Part shown: positions 1-13,523 of the stretch, piece after piece
How the letters are laid out: each line of letters starts with the position of its first letter
Numbering within the stretch: position 1 is the first letter of the stretch
Assembly: GCA_001970855.1 (NCBI GenBank)
Contig: LSSN01001602.1
Span: forward strand, 1-24,133
Direction: 5' to 3'
Source: Smittium culicis
Lineage: Eukaryota; Kickxellomycota; Harpellomycetes; Harpellales; Legeriomycetaceae
Length of the DNA stretch: 24,133 nucleotides
The notes under the pieces: model-generated
What the model saw: the letters and a program-made list of their open reading frames with translations, nothing else
What the model was told of the DNA's origin: nothing
Database searches by the model: none
Program-made: the position numbers and the translations under genes

Positions 1-339
1 TTTTTTTTTTGGATGCAAGAAAAAAACTAACTCTGCGTATAGTACTCTTTACTAATTTAGTATTACTAGCTTTAATCAATATTCAAGTCTTTAACTTTCT
101 ATCTGAACTATTGTGTTTTCTCAGTTTCTTTTTTTTATAGCCTTTATTTTAATCTTTCCTGCTCTTAAGATTTCCCACAAAAAAATAAGCTTAAATCGGG
201 AATCTGGCCCAATCAAATCACTGATTTGCTATAGAAAAAAAGGAATGCCTTTTTTTTTTAGTCAATAATATCGCTTCATAATTAATTTATAAATTTATTG
301 GCCTATCTTGATTATAAAAGCAATCCACTAAATAACCAT

Positions 340-377
340 TGCAACAAAGTGCTCTCTTCGTTAAGAATCCCCCAAAT
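340..377. repeat. 38-nt direct repeat, copy A
   Basis: This segment begins TGCAACAAAGTGCTCTCTTC and matches the segment at 454-491 at 34 of 38 positions by eye. The two copies are 114 nt apart, start to start. The repeat is clearly less AT-biased than its surroundings. I see no tRNA A/B boxes and no coding potential. Confidence 0.7.
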
Positions 378-453
378 AGAATAATTGAAATGCCTTTGCA
401 ATGCCGCCAATAATAATTACACATAATGAATAATCAGGCAAATGACATTAAAC

Positions 454-491
454 TGCAACAAAGTGTTCTCTTCGTTCAGAATCTCCCATAT
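454..491. repeat. 38-nt direct repeat, copy B
   Basis: This is the second copy of the unit at 340-377, beginning TGCAACAAAGTGTTCTCTTC and differing at four positions. Function is unknown. It could be the remnant of a dispersed repeat or a duplicated regulatory or small-RNA segment. Confidence 0.7.
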
Positions 492-923
492 ATCAAAAGT
501 ACACACAAAAATCTACAACAAAAAAAATCAAAATATTAATATGAATTAAAGTGATTTTTTATTGTTTATTTATAAGTTTGTTATTTACTTGAAACAAAAT
601 ATATACTTTTTTTAATTCAAATTAAATTTTACATGTACATTTAAAAGCTATCAAAAATTATATATTCCCTCTGTCAATTAAGCATATCTATACTCATAGA
701 AAATCGAATAAGAATAAGATGTATTTTTTATCAAACAACAAATTTAAAGCCTGAATTATTAGCTAAAAAAGTTAGTACATGTTATCGTGTAATTGTAAGT
801 AAAATTCTTTTTATTCATAGCAAAAGAATTACGATAAAGAAAAAATAACCACTTGAATAAAAGTATTCAATTGTCAAATTTAAAAATAAAATAAAAAGAT
901 AAAATAGAATAAAAAAACAGATA

Positions 924-3900
924 TTAAATGTTGTCCCCAAGAGCTTTAACCGCCTCTTTAATTTTACCGAAAAACCATCTTTTTTCTACCTCATCGGCAA
1001 TTGGTATAAATATCCCCGATGAATTGCTATTAGAATTGTTCCTACTTCTTGAGCTGGAAGACTGTCTAGGAGTAGTTTGATTTAATTGGTGATTATTTAA
1101 TGAGTTAGAATAATTTTGAAGCGAAGTTCTAGATAAGCTATTTTTTCCAAACGAAGAATTATCATCATTAGCCATATTGGGGTCATCTTGAAGCTTACAG
1201 CTTATGCCACTTACTTCCATAACAACAAGGTGAAGTTTTCGAATTTCGACCTCCCATTCTATTGTAGCCTTTGACAATGATGCCTCTGTTGTCATATTTG
1301 ATTTTGTACCAATCACTGTTTTACTTGTTTTGTTTCTCTTAAACATTAGAATGTGCTGGTAAGTTAGCAAAGCTACCAAGTCGCTATTGGCTAGTTCTAA
1401 ATGCGCAAGATAGTCATCGTAAGCAAATTTACCTTCGCCAATTTCTCTCATCCAGCTAAAGCCAAGCGCATTTTTGCTAGAATAAGGTTCAATAATTTTT
1501 TGTTTATTTATATATCGTGGAAGTCTAACTCGGTCCAATTCATTCAGGTCAAATACAGCTGTAGTATTACGAATCCCTTCTGTGACATTTGAAGCCATAT
1601 CAAAAATCCCTATAACAGGCTTTGTTACTACACCTACCAATCCTTTTCCAATTCCTTTAAAGAAGCCACCAACGCCATCTTTCTCAGCACCTTCTAGTGG
1701 TTGTAATACCACTCCAGCTATTCCGCTGGTTAGAGATTTAGCAAATGACTCAGCACCTGTAGCTACACCCAATAAAGCATGTCGCGGACGATTTCTAAAC
1801 CTATCTAGACGCCTCCTATTTTGGTATTCAGAGTCCATGGTAGCAGCAGAAAGCCCTTTACCAACCGAATCAGTAAATCTTGAGAAAGAATCGCTGAAGC
1901 CATAAACAGTTTTTTTAAAGAACGAAGCTGTACCTTTGGCTAAGCCAATTCCGATATCCTGAGGTCTATCGCTCATCATTATTCCTTGATAGGGTTCATA
2001 GAATATATCAACGACACCGCTACTAATATTGTTAAAAAGTCCAACGGGATTACCTAGAACGTCAGCACTTCCAACAAATTTTAAAAGTTGAGACATAAAT
2101 TCGTGTTTATAAAATTGGTTGAGTCTATCGCTTAGTCCTTCCATACTCACACGCATATTTTCCAGAATAAGCGCATTTAAATATATGGGAACTTCATTTA
2201 CATTTCCAACTGCCATAGTAAAGACATTTACAGCGTATTCAATTGGGTTCATGTAATAGTCACCAGTACCTGTTTTTAAATCACTGGAAGCATTTGTTGA
2301 TTTAGTAGTATTTCCTGTTCTTAGAAATGATAAGTTTAGTTTCATAGGCTGTAGCATTAATAAGTCAAAATAAAAACCAGTGGATTCGTCGGTTCTAGAA
2401 TAAGTGTCTGGCAAAAGGCCGGCAAATTTAAAAGTTTTTGAAATTTCTAAAAATATTTCATTAATGTTTGTTTCAGAGTTTTTAGAATCTTCAAAAATTT
2501 TTGGGTCGAAAATAGTGTTAGGTAACATAATTTTATTTTTTCTTTGATTTGGTTTGCTTCTGTTGTCCAGATGAGAGTTGCTGCTGTATGTTCTTGCTAA
2601 TTCGTTAGCTTTTGGAAATGCTTTGTTATTGAGAGCACCTTTATCTTCATACGCAGTAAAGTCAAATGTGCTAAAGTCTACTAATGCTAGAAGAAAGTCT
2701 TCATCCAGTTCGATGGACAACTCTTGAAGTAGAACAGACGCAAATTTAATATGCTGGATTGCAGAGCTGTTTTCACTTGTGTTTAAGTTATAATTGTTTG
2801 AATATTTAGTTGAAAAGCTATCATTTACCCATACAACTGCAGCTTGGAATACCGGTTTAGAATCATACTGAATATGGTCTGATGACATCATTGATTGGTT
2901 GTTACTAAATGAAGCTTGGGTACGAGATGCGTTCGAATTATATCCAGACAAAACAGTAGGATAAAGTACAATAGGATAAAGTGCACCATAAAGCTGATTA
3001 TCGATCTGAATCCATTTAATATCCAGAGAAACTGCTTGAGATTTTTCTGAAATTTGAACTTTTAATTCAACTCCTGAGAACGAGGCATACATAATTTCAA
3101 CGACTTCTTTACTGATCAAAGATATCCCTATTCCAGCTTCTAGTTTTAGGGATAAATTGAAGCTGACTATATCATTTTCAGAAATGTCTTCGTAAATGCT
3201 TTGAGATGTTGATTTAGTCTTTAATGGGTTTGGCGAATTATTGTTCAGTGATAAAGCAACAGGATCAGAGGGTTCAAAAACCGAGGAACTATGTGACTCT
3301 GAGCTACCACGAGTCCCATTTAAAATTACTGGGGTAACCGATTTAATAGACATTGGTCTACTAATATTTGGTGTACCGTTAATAGGTGTATTCGAAGGCT
3401 GTAAATTAGATGATATTCGCAAAACCTGCTGGTTTCCTTGAGCTGCTATTTCAATATACAAATAAAAAGGCTTGTTGTTTCGTCCATCAGAGCCATCCAA
3501 AGAAGCGTTAACCACCAAAGGTGGTCGGATGCCAATTTCAAACAAAGAAACTTTACGATAGCTTCCGCAAACTTTGAGAATAATGAATTTTGGATCAATC
3601 GCAGGATAATCCCATGCATAAGGCATAGAGTGGTAGCCAACAACAGTGTACCACCTTAACGAGTTAGTGTTATCAATACCATAGTCAGGAATTTTGTTGG
3701 TAGAGTTGGGCGAGGATCTGGTTCTACCTAGGAATGGAGTTGAAGATTTCCTAGCCATTGAACTGGAGTTATTATATAAGAGCTGGCCATTATTATAATT
3801 TTGATGGCCTGAACTTGTAAAGTTATCATTAAGTTCAGGTAAGCCTTGTAAAAACGATATTTCCAAGCCAGTAAAATTGTCAATTCTAAATGGCCATTCT

Positions 3901-6900
3901 CCAGTCTCACGCTTAATATTAACAAACAAAACAGAATCTTCAATTATTATCTCAATACTAAATAAAACAGTTGTTAATTCAATCGGAACACTTATAAGTT
4001 GGCCGATGTAATTAATATTAGACCTGTTTTCAGCTTCATCGTGAAGAAGAGCTTCATAACTAGCAAGAGCTTGTGGTTTAGGTAACCTTATATATATTTT
4101 CCCAACCTGGTTAATTACAAATGGTGAGGACCAAGCACGCCCTCCAGAAACTGCAGTAATTTGTTTATTACGAATATTTTCACCAATTGATTCAAGCATC
4201 GAATACACAGATTCAACATCAATAGAAATTGTTAGTTGAGTGTTGGATTCTTTAGACAAATACTGGAGAGGGATCCTTTTTCCAGGATCTAATGGCAAGG
4301 AATTAGAAACGCCAACTTCTCGAACCAGCAAAGGTAATCCACTGCTATTTTTGACAATGTATCTTGGCGAGAGCAATACAAATATTGAATTACCGAATTT
4401 ACCAGCCCCAGGAGTGATTTGAATTCCTAAATGTACGTAGCTATTACCTGTGGACTCGGTCTTTTGATCAGTATGATTACTTTGAGATCCTAGGAACATG
4501 CCAGTATCATTTGACGTGGGCTTAGATTTTGAGACCAAAACAACTTCACCAGTGTGGCCAACATTATCCAAGCTAATAGGTTTGCTCCATTCAGATAGGC
4601 CACTTTGTATTACTACTCGGTTTTTAACATCAAATTCTCCGTAAGAAAACATTAAAGGACGAATGTTATTTCCAATTCGAACATACGAGTCATCTTCGTA
4701 ATCATCGTCAGAGTCAAGTGTGTTCAAATCAAGATTCTCAGTTTCATGGAGGCTTTCATTATCAGCGCTAGATCCAATGATGCGCTTAGACAAAAATTTA
4801 GAAATTGTTTTACTCTTTAATTCTTCATTCCTTCTTAATTCGCTGGCTTTTATTTGCTTGAATATCTCATTTTGTTCTTCAACGCTTTGTTGACCTGATA
4901 TATCAGAAGATACTCTTAAAAAGCTTTTACTCTTGAAGAATAAGCTAGAATTAGTTCTGTTTATTAGAATATAAGGCGAAATTATTGAAACTCTAAAGCA
5001 AGCTCCATTAGTATAAGATATTTCAGATCTAGTAATTTTGAGAGTAAGTCTCAACCCACTTTGATCATACATTACTATTTCCGAGTCTAATGGGTACTCG
5101 TCAGTATCGTGAGAATTAATAACAGCACCATCAGATTTGATATATTTGGCCTCTGGAATGTTCATTGATAGTAAAACTAAATTTTCTGGTCTCACCGAGT
5201 GGACAGACGAAATCTCGCCGCTAGAAAGTACGTTGCTCCAATCGCAATTATCAGATTTATCAAATATACGAAATTGTATATTGTAAGGCAGCAGGTTTTC
5301 AATTTCAAGGGGGGATGATATTACAAGGGTCATTATTGGGTGTTTAAATAAGCTAATATTCTTTTTGTTAAAATTTGCAGTAAAGTGAAAGTTAAAATTC
5401 GTTAAAAGTCTATTGGAGCTTTGAACAGGAAGACAAGTAGCTATTCTCTGGGGATTAGTACCCAAGAAATCTCTCCAATATATGTTTCTCTTACTCCAGG
5501 CATAACCAAAAGCAGATTCAGGGCGTATTTTAAAAGCATTTTGATGGCTTAGTAATAGAGGAAGCGGTAGTTTTTGATTTGGCTTGACTATCATTACTTC
5601 TGAAAGTTCTTCTCCTCTGTAGTTGCACATGCATAATTCAATTGGTAGCATGGTTTTATTTTCAACAACTAATGTGCTACGTAATGTCACTCTCTTCAAA
5701 AATAGGTTTGTATCAAGCAAAACTTCAACTGCTAATAAATATGTTATACCATCAACATCTGGCGAAAGTTTAAAGTTGGTGACGCCTTCGTGATCAACAG
5801 ATATCCGCCTTACCCATTCCCACATTCCATTTGAAAACTGTACACCAAGCTGGTTAGAGTATGTTTCTAAAGAATTCTTTTGGGACCTCCAATTCTCAAA
5901 GCTCCAAGGTGTACTTGACCCATTTAAGAGGAGAACAGGTACCAAATCGTCTTTTTTTCTTAAAGTGGCGCCTTCAGGAAGATCTACCCAAATATGACAG
6001 TTTAGACCAGTCAAGTTAGTTATCAAGTATGGATGCTTTTCGCCTCTGCTAAATATATGTTCAGAGCCATTTCTTGGAGAAATGCTTTTATCTAACGGTG
6101 GAGAATTTGCTTTATTCACCTCAAATCCCGCAGAAGGAGCTAAGTTTGCGGGAGGCAGATTTGATTGTTGGTTTAAATTGGTCTGGGAGGACGCATGAAC
6201 ATTTGAGGCATCGGAATTTTTAAAATCGAAATTTAAACCTGTAGTAAATTTTATATTATTAGGTACATCAGAATTGTCGCCAATATCTTTTGTACTTATA
6301 CCAGGTTCAGATAAGTTGGATTGTTTACCATTAGCGTCAGATAAAGCCTTAGATATATTTTGGGACAGTTCAATATCATTGGAAATGTTAACTAAGCTGC
6401 TTTTTATAGATTCGAGTGAAATGTCATTCTTCGAGTTCATAAATAGATCAGCTAGAGCTTCAATCCCTGAGTGATTTGCGTTGATTTCAATTCTGGACTT
6501 CGATCCAATAGATACTGTAGTTACTTGGGCTGGGCGATCATCTGAGCATTCATCGGATAAGACCCTATCTAAATCAGGGATTTCTTTTCTGATATTAAAA
6601 ATAAAAGGCCAGGTTTCAATGACAGGCTCCCAATGAGAGTTGTGGAAGTCGAAACAAGACACGTCCAGCTTCATTCCTGTGGATATATCTAATTGTGAAG
6701 ACCAATCTGAAGCAACAACAGTGAACTTTGATAGACCTATGTCAAGTAAAGACATATCAAATCTATCATGAATGATAATAACACGAATTCCATTGACAGT
6801 CATTATAGCTTTTTCGCTTATTAATTGCGACATAATATTGTTATTAGAGAAGCTATTTCTATTGGCACTTGCAGTTTGAGTAGAATGATTATAAGCAAGT

Positions 6901-9900
6901 TCAAGATTATCGTTGTTATTGATGCGGGTGTTGTTATCAATATTAGAGGGTTTAATTTTAGGGTCAACTTGTAAAGAGTTGCTTGTGGTGTTGCTGCTAG
7001 TTTGGACTAACCCGGCCTTTGCCATAAGAGCATTAAACTCATTAACAACGTTGTTGATGAGATCTATGTCATGTAATCCTACTTTTAAAATCAATTCTCC
7101 AACTTCAAAAGTTGCATTGATAATCTCAGACGAGCTTATACCTGAATTTAGATCAGGTCTGATTCTGTTTATATTTACTTGACCAACAATAGATAGAGGG
7201 TCCATTATTATTCTAGATGTATTATGGATTTGATTCATTCTGCAAAGGACCATTCTAAGGTCATCAATTGTCGCACCATAGTTAGTGTCCATTGAGAAAC
7301 ACAGCTCACGAACAGAAATTATTAGCGCTTCTGATGATATAGACTTAGGATCAGCGAGTAAAATAATTTCAGGTGATACAATATTTGCTTTTAACACTAT
7401 AGCTGGATCGTTTACAGGTTGAGAATTTGGCGCTTTTATTGATTCAGGGTTGGTAATGAGTGCCTCTGTATCAATATTTGAATTGCTGTTATTAATAAAC
7501 GGAGCTTGGAAAAAGTTAAGAAGCTGGAAACAGTGGTCCAGTGCAACAATTACCCTGGGATTATCTAAAGTAGCTCGAACGACGCTAGGATCGTCAGGAG
7601 ACATATCTATATGTATAACTAATTGAGGAAAGTCAAGAATATCGCTGTTCTCGCTTACTGATTTGCCAGAATTTTCTGCTAAGGAATTATTTTTAAGCTT
7701 ACTAATATCAATTCCATTAAAAGAGTCGTCATCTCTAAGGCCAACAAACTGTTTAAAGCAGCTTTTTGAAGATAACCTAGTGTCAAAGGCTCGAACTTTA
7801 CCTAAGCACATTTCTGCTATAGAAGAGCCACTAGCTTTAAGCCTATATTTCAAATCAATGGCGCTTAAATCAAGTTTTGCGAATGTAGACTTTGCCAAAT
7901 TTAACGGGGCAGCAGTATCACTTTCATATAGCTCTAACATGATAGTGGGTAGTGACAATGAAAAATCAAGCACTGGAGGCTTAATCAAAGATTTAGCTGG
8001 TTGAGCAAGTTTAGGCGTATTTTCAAATTTATTAGACTTGGAAGTATTAGCAGAGTTGATACTATTGACTTTTAAAGGGCTGTTTTCAAGGCTGAACTTT
8101 TGGTTTTGTAAACTATGAACATGAGGCGAATTTAGAATCGAATCAGAAATAAATAAGTTGGGGTCAAAGCTTAGCTCCTCAGGACTGGGTATGTCAGTTG
8201 ATAAGAAAGTATCAGAAACGACTTGAATCATATCAATCAAGAATTTAAATTGTTGGTTAGTTAGTTTTACAGAGAGTTTGTTAATAGAGGTGTTTATTTT
8301 AGTGTCAGGAATAATGCCTTGGCCATTTCGATCTCCAATAACAATTCTAATTTCAGACATGAAATTAACATCTTCTAGAATATTAAGTTTTTGTTCAATA
8401 GACTTTTTGGTTTGGTTAGATAAATAATAGAACCTCGATAAAATGCTAATATTGTTCAAAGAGATATTAAAAAGGTTTGTTTCTGCAGACAGCTTGTTTG
8501 ACTCCATAACAGTCTCAAAAGAGTTTGTAATAGATAATTGACCCAGCTTTGCGATAACCATATCCGTTTCAATAAATTTATCTCCTGAAAGCACTTGTGG
8601 CATTTGTCCGCTATTCAAGAAGCTGAGGACAGGTGCGCTCATAAAAATATTTATCTTTGTCTTATAATTTCCTTGTACAACAGTTTCAGTAAGCTGGGTA
8701 GCACTTTCGGCGACGTTTTTACGCGCGTTTTCAAATAATTCATGCATCGCGGCAAATTTAGCTCCAAAGTCCATTAGTTTTTTAATGGTTTTTTGAACAA
8801 ATACAAAATACATTTCACCAACATTTAAATTTAAAAAAGCGTCATGTCCAGGGTATTGAGAACTAATTCTGTCATAAGTCCGATATTCTAAGCTTAAAAG
8901 CTCTTCACCAGTTATGTACATAATTTTACGATTTTCAAGGCTGAAGTTGCTATTTGTGTTTTCAACAGAGAGTGGTGGCAAGTTGGAGTTATCTAAAAGC
9001 GAAAAGCCACCGATTTTAGCTTCAAGATAAATTTCTTTAGAAACCTTTACTGATAATGTCCCTTGAGTTAATGCAGCTAATGAAATAGAGTTTCCAAAAT
9101 CATCGCATAGATCCATATCTACACCATCTAAAGAAATATTAACGCTAATTGTTTCCAAAAATGATAAAATCTCCTCATCAGTAATAACAGAATCAGTATT
9201 TGAAGGATTGTCAAATGCCAGCGTGCCTTTGGTATTTCCAGTATCCTGGTTTTCACTGTTTTTCTCAACAGAGACATCGTTTATACCTTGCTCACGCGCA
9301 TACAGCTGATTTGAATTTTGCGGGGAAGAGGTAGGATTATTGTCACTATTGTTAAAAGTGTTTAGAATAAAATTGTATAGTTTAAGGATTGATTTTCGAA
9401 TAATAGTAAAGTGTATAGAGGAGATTGTGATATCCACAGTTTGGCCAGACGGTTTTGTTTCAGAGAGGAAGAGTGGGTGACCAGCTTGCAAGCGTTTGTA
9501 TGAAACAGTCACAAGATTTTTATCGTAGGAATCTCTTTTTTGGCCCAAGTAATTAACTGAGTCGGAGTATAAAATAAAATTTTGTTTGAGATCTTTTGAA
9601 TTTTCGCTTTTCTGCAAAAAGGTAATATGATCTTCGATTTTTATTTCGTGGATAATGATACCTACGTTCATATCTAGCTCCCTGTTTAGTATGTCTATTA
9701 CAAATTTAGAAACTTCGACGTTACATAGCAATAAATCGTCAGAGTCTAATCTTTGAGGATGCTCATAAATCCCAACCATGAGCTTATCAACAGCAAATTG
9801 AATTTTAATATTTTCTTGCTCATAGTTAATTTCTTTAGGCTTTTTCGGCTCGATGGGCGCAATATCTGCGCTTAAGCTTTTATCAGAATTGATTGCAGTA

Positions 9901-12900
9901 TGTATGTCTTTAGATCCCTCTATAGTGTCAAAAAATTGATCACTGTCTGAATCATCGCTGCTAGAGCTATCGCTTGATATACTGCTAGAAAGATTTATAG
10001 TTTCATTTTTACTGTTTGTAATATTTATACTTGTTTTTTTGTTCAAGTTTTTATTAAACGAGGATAACAATGAAGTACCAATGACTCCAGAAGTTCCAAA
10101 GTCAGGGTTTGATGGTTTATATAATTTGTTCATTGGCGTTGAAAGGGGCTTTGAGTTTAAAAATGCATCATCAATCTCAGGATCAGGGTCGTTATATTTA
10201 TTATCAGAATCATCTTTAGGTCTTTCAATTCCAAAATCTTGTAAGGCTTCAGTTGAAAGTTGCATATTATTTTTAATCCCATCAACAATTTCCAAAATAA
10301 AAGGATCCTCGGTATTAATAGCCTGCAAGAGAATATCAACAGTTTCCATTATTCTTTTGTATTTATATTCAGAAAAAAAAACTTGCAAAGAAGGTAAGTG
10401 GCCATTAATGATTATCTGAGGCAAATGAATGGGCCTTTCCCCGAGTATACATAGCCCTAGCTTGAAGTCTAATTCAATTCTGTCAACAATATGTTGGTTT
10501 TTTATAGTTTTTTGTGTTAGAATGTCTCCTAAGCAAGATTTTAAGTTAGGGCCTACAATAAGTTGTAGTTTTTCTAACTTTACATTGAGCCAGTCATAAA
10601 GCAGATTTTCGAAATCTGTCATTTGATCAGGCGATAGAATTTTACCCGAGTTCAACTCTACGCTTTTTAAAACTTCGGCGCTAACCATTTCGCTTAAAAC
10701 AGTTAAATGACCTAAATCGAGGACACAAACGCCACAATTAATATCACAAATATCCATTGGCACGATAACTAACGGCGCTTGGAAGTCTACTTGCAAGTCC
10801 AGTCTTTTATGGGTTTCAAAAGCGTATTGTAGTCCGGACCTTGTTTGATTTTGCAAACCTGAAAAAGATCTAGAAGCAGCCTCAACTAGGTATTTTATTG
10901 AGTCAACAGACGATGATGGGAGCTTAAAAAATCGTTGAACTTCTAAAATGGCATAAGGATTAAAGACTATATCAAGAGGCTGTGCTTTGATTAGAACCAC
11001 GGTGTCAGCATGGTTATCAAGGGGATTTTGCTCGAAGTTAACATTCAAGAAAGGCAAAGAACTATCAGTGTCAGATTTAGTGCTCTCGCGAATTTTGACC
11101 ATTTTTGGAAAGGCTGAGTTTTCTACAGTTCCGTCGTTTACAAAGAAATCTTGAATTGATAGATTCAAATTGGTGTTATTTAATAGCTGAAATAAATCAG
11201 CTTTAACATTACTTCCAATTATAGACATTAAAGTATTGAGCTTTGAGCTAGAATACTTTTTAAGTTCTAAAAAACATTTCCCTAAAGTCATTGTTGCGGA
11301 AATTTTAGTTCCTTCTTTTATGAGCCCTACATCCATATCTTCGTCTAACTCCAAATCAAGAGCTTCGTATAAATCTGATATGTCGGTATCAGTGATGATT
11401 GCGTTATTAAAACTTGAACTATTTGGGTCTACACCCGCAGCCCAATTTACCCAGCCTCCAAGCCAGCCTCCATTATTTTTTTTACTTTCAGCTTCTATTG
11501 CCATTTTTTTGTTAACTTTAATTTCCTTAAGCTTATATTTTTTAATTTCAGGGAAAGCTACTGAGCGAAAGAGCTTTAGCTCTTCGTAAGTAAGGTCATG
11601 TTCAAGCTTAGATAAATCTTCTTTTTCTTCAAGGCTCAAAATATTTGTTGTTTTAGAGATTGTGTATAATTCTATATATTCACGCCTCATTTGGCATTTC
11701 TTTTTTATATTTTCCCAAGACCACCTGTTTCTGCTTTCTCTGACTTCGGATAAAACGCTATTTAGAGCAAAAGATAACCAAGCACGGGGGTTTTCTGACA
11801 CTTTAACTAAAGGGTTAGGCAAGAATTTAACGTACTTTTTTTTTCTTTGAATGACATCGAGGTTCGTGATTAAAAGCAAAAAATCATGGTATTGAAGTTG
11901 GTCCAAAGAAATGGAAAATTGATCAAACTCGAGAGATAGATCAGTTTTACCTTTTCCATTTTCAGCAGATTTATTTATCATGAGTTTTCCTGTTCCTGCT
12001 ACAGGGTTAAGGATGGATTTGTGCAATACTGGCTGAAATTCTCTGCCTTCAATTTGGCTTACAGATAAGCTTGGTGACGGTAAATTGTTGTCTAAATAGA
12101 AAAAAAAGTTTTCGAGGTTTAACTTTTTATAAGTTATAGAGGAAGAGTTCTGGACAAACATGGGGTTCCAGTTTTCGTCAGTTGAAACTATTGATAAAGA
12201 AGATAAAACAGCACCGATAGAGAAAGGACGATCCAAATTACTATCAGTGTCTTCATATTTAAGATGAATATTCTTAATGGTGATTTGAAGGTTGTCAATA
12301 ATTTTATTTACAAGCTGGCCGTAATAGCTATTATCAGTCTGGTCGCTATTACCACCAATAAAGGCATATAATTGATAGTCAAGTTCTTCTAGTTGCTTCA
12401 TTTTTTGAGCTAAATCTCTTTGAATTCCTTCTTGGATCTGCTCTACGGTTATCTATAAACAGAAATGAGGAATAGGGTGGGAGAGGAGTATTTAATAAGA
12501 AGAATAGATACGTGAATTAAATTATGGGCAGATTCTGTACTGATATTACACTTTTCGTAAATAATATACAATGTGTAAAGTGCGGTACTTCAAATAGAAG
12601 ATAAATAAATAAAAATAAATTATAAGAAAAAGTAAATACCGATTTTCCGATGTTTAAGCTGCAAACCATGTTAACATCTTCAATAGATACGATTACAGGT
12701 TTGCCTTTGAGATTCGACCATGGTATGGTTAAGGATAGAGTACCGATATTTCCTCGGATAATATCCAGGGGTAAGTTGAGACTATCTAGTGCATCTTTTC
12801 TAAGGCTGAGGTTTCGTAGAGTAACATCACCTTTCCATATTCCTATATTGAGCTGGTTTGTTTCTAGATTGTCGACATACCCGCCCAAGAAGCTATTTAA

Positions 12901-12927
12901 TACTTTTGCAATAACACCTTCAAGCAT
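924..12927 (-). CDS. VPS13: VPS13 bridge-type lipid transfer protein, two exons
   Basis: Exon 1 is 12640-12927 (96 codons) and exon 2 is 924-12452. The 187-nt intron (12453-12639) begins GTATTT on the coding strand and ends TATAG; both junctions are phase 0, giving about 3938 aa. The family forms a long hydrophobic groove that moves phospholipids between membranes at contact sites. Visible in order: chorein N domain ([20 protein letters not shown]...), the [13 protein letters not shown] block at about 140, a WxWxxI...YIELY block near 340, and a GGWLGGW segment near 420. A Ser/Asp linker with QFFDTIE lies at 935-941. The VAB (SHR-BD) domain spans about 2235-2960 and has six repeats, each carrying the invariant Asn (TNLTG, VENKT, IENLL, INRTN, VKNSS, IDNFT). 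The [17 protein letters not shown] block is followed by the Gly-rich amphipathic ATG2_C-like region (about 3510-3760) and a C-terminal PH-like domain. It is longer than typical fungal VPS13 (about 3100-3200 aa) because of Ser/Asn-rich inserts. Identity is certain; the intron is well supported by the continuity of the chorein domain. Confidence 0.97.
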
Positions 12928-13285
12928 TATTATTAAAAAAAAGTATATACGCTAAGGCTTATTAAAAATCTATATTTGGCTACGGTTCGAGGCTTATTTC
13001 AAATATAATGAAAAAATCAAAGAGGTTATATTGTATTTTGAACAAGTTCAGTGAGTTTTAAAATCTTTTTTCTGTAAAATTGATAAATTTAATTGTTTTC
13101 ATACATAACTTTCTTGGTAGGAAGGAGTTAAATAGAAATAAAAAAAAAAAGTTGATTTGTATAAAAATCGGCTATGATGTAAGGAGTGTTTGATATGGAC
13201 TCATGTAAAATCAAAGTGTTTAATATACAGTAAGAGATGAATTGTTTGAATCGCAACGTATATAAAAGAAAGCAAGTAATTGAGT
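12928..13285. other. Presumed VPS13 5' flank/promoter region
   Basis: This non-coding stretch of about 360 nt lies between the VPS13 start codon and the stop of the small upstream ORF on the same strand. It is AT-rich, with an A tract around 13139-13150. It must contain the VPS13 leader and core promoter, but I see no motif that I can name with confidence. Confidence 0.4.
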
Positions 13286-13435
13286 TTACACAATTTGATA
13301 CCAACTCAAGATTTCAGCTGCCAGCTGTCTAACGTCGCTTTCTGGCTCTCTAAATCCATTTGCCACTTTGACTCTTGGCTGAGATCCTCTATTGTTTTCG
13401 AATGCGCAAAGTCCAGTAGCTATAATGCCAACCAT
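13286..13435 (-). CDS. Small hypothetical protein, 49 aa
   Basis: The ORF opens ATG GTT GGC at 13435 and ends TAA at 13286-13288. The product starts MVGIIATGLCAFENNRG and ends EILSWYQIV. I do not recognise a family. Support for a real gene: this is an island of roughly 45% GC in intergenic DNA that is otherwise well over 70% AT; the composition is protein-like, with a short hydrophobic N-terminus then a charged body; and two CCAAT boxes lie about 90 and 130 nt upstream on the same strand. An in-frame TAA sits just before the ATG. An alternative model starts at ATG 13490 and removes a 46-nt GT-AG intron (13441-13486), which adds MRG in frame; its TAAG acceptor is unusual, so I prefer the unspliced form. 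The overlapping plus-strand frame (13280-13468) is probably a shadow. Confidence 0.4.
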   Translation of the reverse strand: MVGIIATGLCAFENNRGSQPRVKVANGFREPESDVRQLAAEILSWYQIV

Positions 13436-13523
13436 TCCGCCTTAGCCACTTATATCCTTACTAGGTAAATTTGTTTTTACACTTACGCATATTTATTTGG
13501 CATTTCGAGACAAAGTCACGCCC

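Larger units (their letters stand above)
1..923. other. AT-rich intergenic region downstream of VPS13
   Basis: No gene is supported here. The stretch is AT-rich with frequent stops in all frames. It contains a homopolymer T run at the left edge, a short A/T hairpin at 235-256 and a pair of 38-nt direct repeats (listed separately). Read on the minus strand, an AATAAA-type polyadenylation hexamer lies at 810-815, about 110 nt beyond the VPS13 stop, which would suit the 3' end of that transcript. This is a weak signal in such AT-rich DNA. Confidence 0.6.

Noticed and set aside
235..256. A7GG-AATG-CCT7 hairpin followed by T residues, resembling a terminator
   Set aside because: Rho-independent terminators are bacterial; in a fungal AT-rich intergenic region this is most simply an A/T-tract coincidence.
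1582..11850. Many plus-strand frames of 60-126 codons across this interval
   Set aside because: They all lie opposite the VPS13 coding strand, have no recognisable domains, and are explained as antisense shadows of a long AT-rich gene.
13280..13468. 62-codon plus-strand frame over the small GC island
   Set aside because: The opposite strand gives a more protein-like frame with correctly oriented CCAAT boxes upstream; this one is probably its shadow.
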